Shown: in pieces, positions 6,158-6,721 of the stretch
How positions within the stretch are numbered: the first letter of the stretch is position 1
How the letters are laid out: each line of letters begins with the position of its first letter
Assembly: GCA_050999295.1 (NCBI GenBank)
Contig: JBPCPI010000201.1
Span: 1-6,721 of the forward strand
Origin: JACCQS01 sp050999295
GTDB lineage: Bacteria > Actinomycetota > Actinomycetes > Mycobacteriales > Geodermatophilaceae
DNA length: 6,721 nt
Direction: 5' to 3'
The notes under the pieces: generated by a model
Databases searched by the model: none
Seen by the model: only the letters and a program-made list of their open reading frames with translations
What the model was told of the DNA's origin: nothing
Made by a program: the position numbers and the translations under genes

Positions 6158-6186
6158 GATCGCGCCTCGATCGCGCCTCGATCGCG
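6154..6186. repeat. Three perfect tandem copies of an 11-bp unit
   Basis: The + strand unit CCTCGATCGCG occurs three times head to tail without mismatch (6154-6164, 6165-6175, 6176-6186). Each copy contains the palindrome CGATCG, so the palindromes recur every 11 bp, about one helical turn. On the minus strand each copy reads CGCGATCGAGG, carrying a Shine-Dalgarno-like GAGG. The copy nearest the gene continues into GAGGAAGGA, the ribosome-binding site of the P-loop kinase. The array lies between the presumed kinase promoter and its start codon. It could be an operator, an mRNA leader element or simply a slippage product. Confidence 0.9.
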
Positions 6187-6201
6187 CACAGCGCGTGATC
6201 G
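6179..6201. repeat. Imperfect inverted repeat at the outer end of the 11-bp array
   Basis: The left arm CGATC-GCGC (6179-6187) pairs with the right arm GCGC-(GT)-GATCG (6191-6201) around an ACA loop: nine base pairs with a two-base bulge on the right arm. It uses the third tandem copy as its left arm. It lies just downstream of the candidate kinase -10 box, so it could be an operator or a 5' mRNA hairpin. There is no T tract, so it does not look like an intrinsic terminator. Confidence 0.5.
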
Positions 6202-6204
6202 CTC

Positions 6205-6210
6205 AGCCTA
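6205..6210 (-). promoter_or_regulatory. Candidate -10 box of the P-loop kinase operon
   Basis: Minus-strand TAGGCT fits the actinobacterial TANNNT -10 pattern. A start near 6198 would give a leader of about 58 nt containing all three 11-bp repeats and the Shine-Dalgarno sequence. No convincing -35 hexamer is seen at 16 to 18 nt upstream, so this is only a candidate. Confidence 0.35.
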
Positions 6211-6269
6211 GAAGTCACCCGATCGGCCCGGACCCCATCGGAGGGGGAAGGGCGGGGGGAGCCGGCAAC

Positions 6270-6275
6270 TAATCT
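6270..6275 (+). promoter_or_regulatory. Candidate -10 box for leaderless transcription of the response regulator
   Basis: TAATCT fits the TANNNT pattern and is separated by exactly 6 nt from the A of the ATG at 6282, the spacing expected when transcription starts on the start codon itself. The nearest Shine-Dalgarno-like purines (GGGGGGAG around 6254-6261) are about 20 nt from the ATG, too far to work well, which supports a leaderless message. No clear -35 element is seen. Confidence 0.4.
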
Positions 6276-6281
6276 GTGCCC

Positions 6282-6721
6282 ATGCCCCCGCCGTTGCGAG
6301 TCGTCCTCGTCGACGACCATCCGATGGTCCTGGAGGGACTCAAGGCGATGCTGGCGCGGCGGGCAGGCGAGATTCGGATCGTCGGGCAGGCCAGCGCCAG
6401 TGACGAGGCCTTACGGGTGGTCGGCGACCTGCGACCGGACATCGTCGTACTGGACGTACGGCTTGGCCAGGACAGCGGACTGGACGTCTGCCATCGCCTC
6501 ATCGCGCGCGATCCAGCGTGTCGCGTCGTGTTCCTGACGGTCTATGACGACGAGCAGTACCTCTTCCAGGCGCTGCGCGCGGGCGCCGTCGGGTATCTGC
6601 TCAAGCGGGTCGACGGTCGGCAATTGGTCGAGCATCTGCAAGCGGTGCACTCCGGTGAGATCGTCATCGACGCTGCTCTGGCCGGTCGGGCCACGGCGAG
6701 TGCGGCCCGGATGGCTGCCGG
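6282..6721 (+). CDS. NarL/FixJ-type response regulator, receiver domain (3' end outside window)
   Basis: 146 residues are visible and the frame stays open to the window edge. The receiver domain occupies about residues 5 to 125. VVLVDDHPMV carries the acidic pair Asp11 and Asp12, DIVVLDVRLG the phosphorylated Asp58, VVFLTVYDDE the conserved Thr86, and GYLLKRVD the conserved Lys108. The DDHP motif and the GYLLK form are typical of the NarL/FixJ (LuxR-type) class. A C-terminal helix-turn-helix of about 60 residues is expected beyond the window but cannot be seen. Such regulators are phosphorylated by a cognate sensor kinase, which is not present here and may lie to the right. The gene diverges from the P-loop kinase operon with a 141-bp gap; the start may be leaderless, since a TANNNT hexamer lies 6 nt before the ATG. 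The family is clear; the signal and targets are unknown. Confidence 0.92.
   Translation, partial: MPPPLRVVLVDDHPMVLEGLKAMLARRAGEIRIVGQASASDEALRVVGDLRPDIVVLDVRLGQDSGLDVCHRLIARDPACRVVFLTVYDDEQYLFQALRAGAVGYLLKRVDGRQLVEHLQAVHSGEIVIDAALAGRATASAARMAA

Noticed and set aside
6154..6201. A CRISPR-like or terminator interpretation of the repeat cluster.
   Set aside because: The units are 11 bp and directly adjacent with no spacers, and there is no T tract after the inverted repeat.
6141..6320. Upstream extension of the P-loop kinase across the 11-bp repeats.
   Set aside because: It would cross the repeat array and the divergent start region, whereas GTG 6140 has a near-ideal Shine-Dalgarno sequence at 8 nt.

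Overview
The window is a compact, high-GC stretch (GC looks like roughly two thirds by eye; not computed) typical of an actinobacterial chromosome. GTG starts, 4-bp gene overlaps and protein families that are mainly actinobacterial (an ECF42-type sigma factor with a YCII/DGPF partner, a GlkA-type ROK glucokinase, a long PemK/MazF-like protein) all point that way. I cannot name the genus.

Layout from left to right. A YCII/DGPF-domain protein (5' end outside the window) overlaps by GTGA an ECF42-type sigma factor with a long C-terminal extension, both on the + strand. Seven bases later, converging on it, is a minus-strand pair: a PemK/MazF-like protein preceded by a ROK-family sugar kinase/regulator. 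Directly upstream of the ROK gene, about 22 codons remain that look like the C-terminus of a sugar-porter-family MFS transporter. Their stop codon still overlaps the ROK start, so a transporter-kinase operon appears to have lost nearly all of its transporter. A GlkA-type glucokinase then runs on the + strand and ends inside the stop codon of a minus-strand adenosine deaminase family gene, the two stops sharing one CTAG. The deaminase follows a phosphoribulokinase/uridine kinase family gene on the minus strand, 41 nt apart and probably in one operon. The last 141-bp intergenic region carries three perfect tandem copies of an 11-bp unit in the presumed kinase mRNA leader. It separates that operon from a divergent NarL/FixJ-type response regulator that runs off the right edge.

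Functionally the window combines signal-responsive regulation (ECF sigma with YCII partner; response regulator), sugar phosphorylation (two different ROK proteins) and nucleoside or sugar-phosphate chemistry (deaminase plus P-loop kinase). Most of it is ordinary conserved actinobacterial gene content. The least expected items are the transporter remnant and the triplicated 11-bp repeat that supplies the kinase Shine-Dalgarno sequence. I see no convincing new multi-gene system, no tRNA or rRNA, no CRISPR array, no insertion sequence and no clear intrinsic terminator. No gene-free stretch exceeds about 210 bases.
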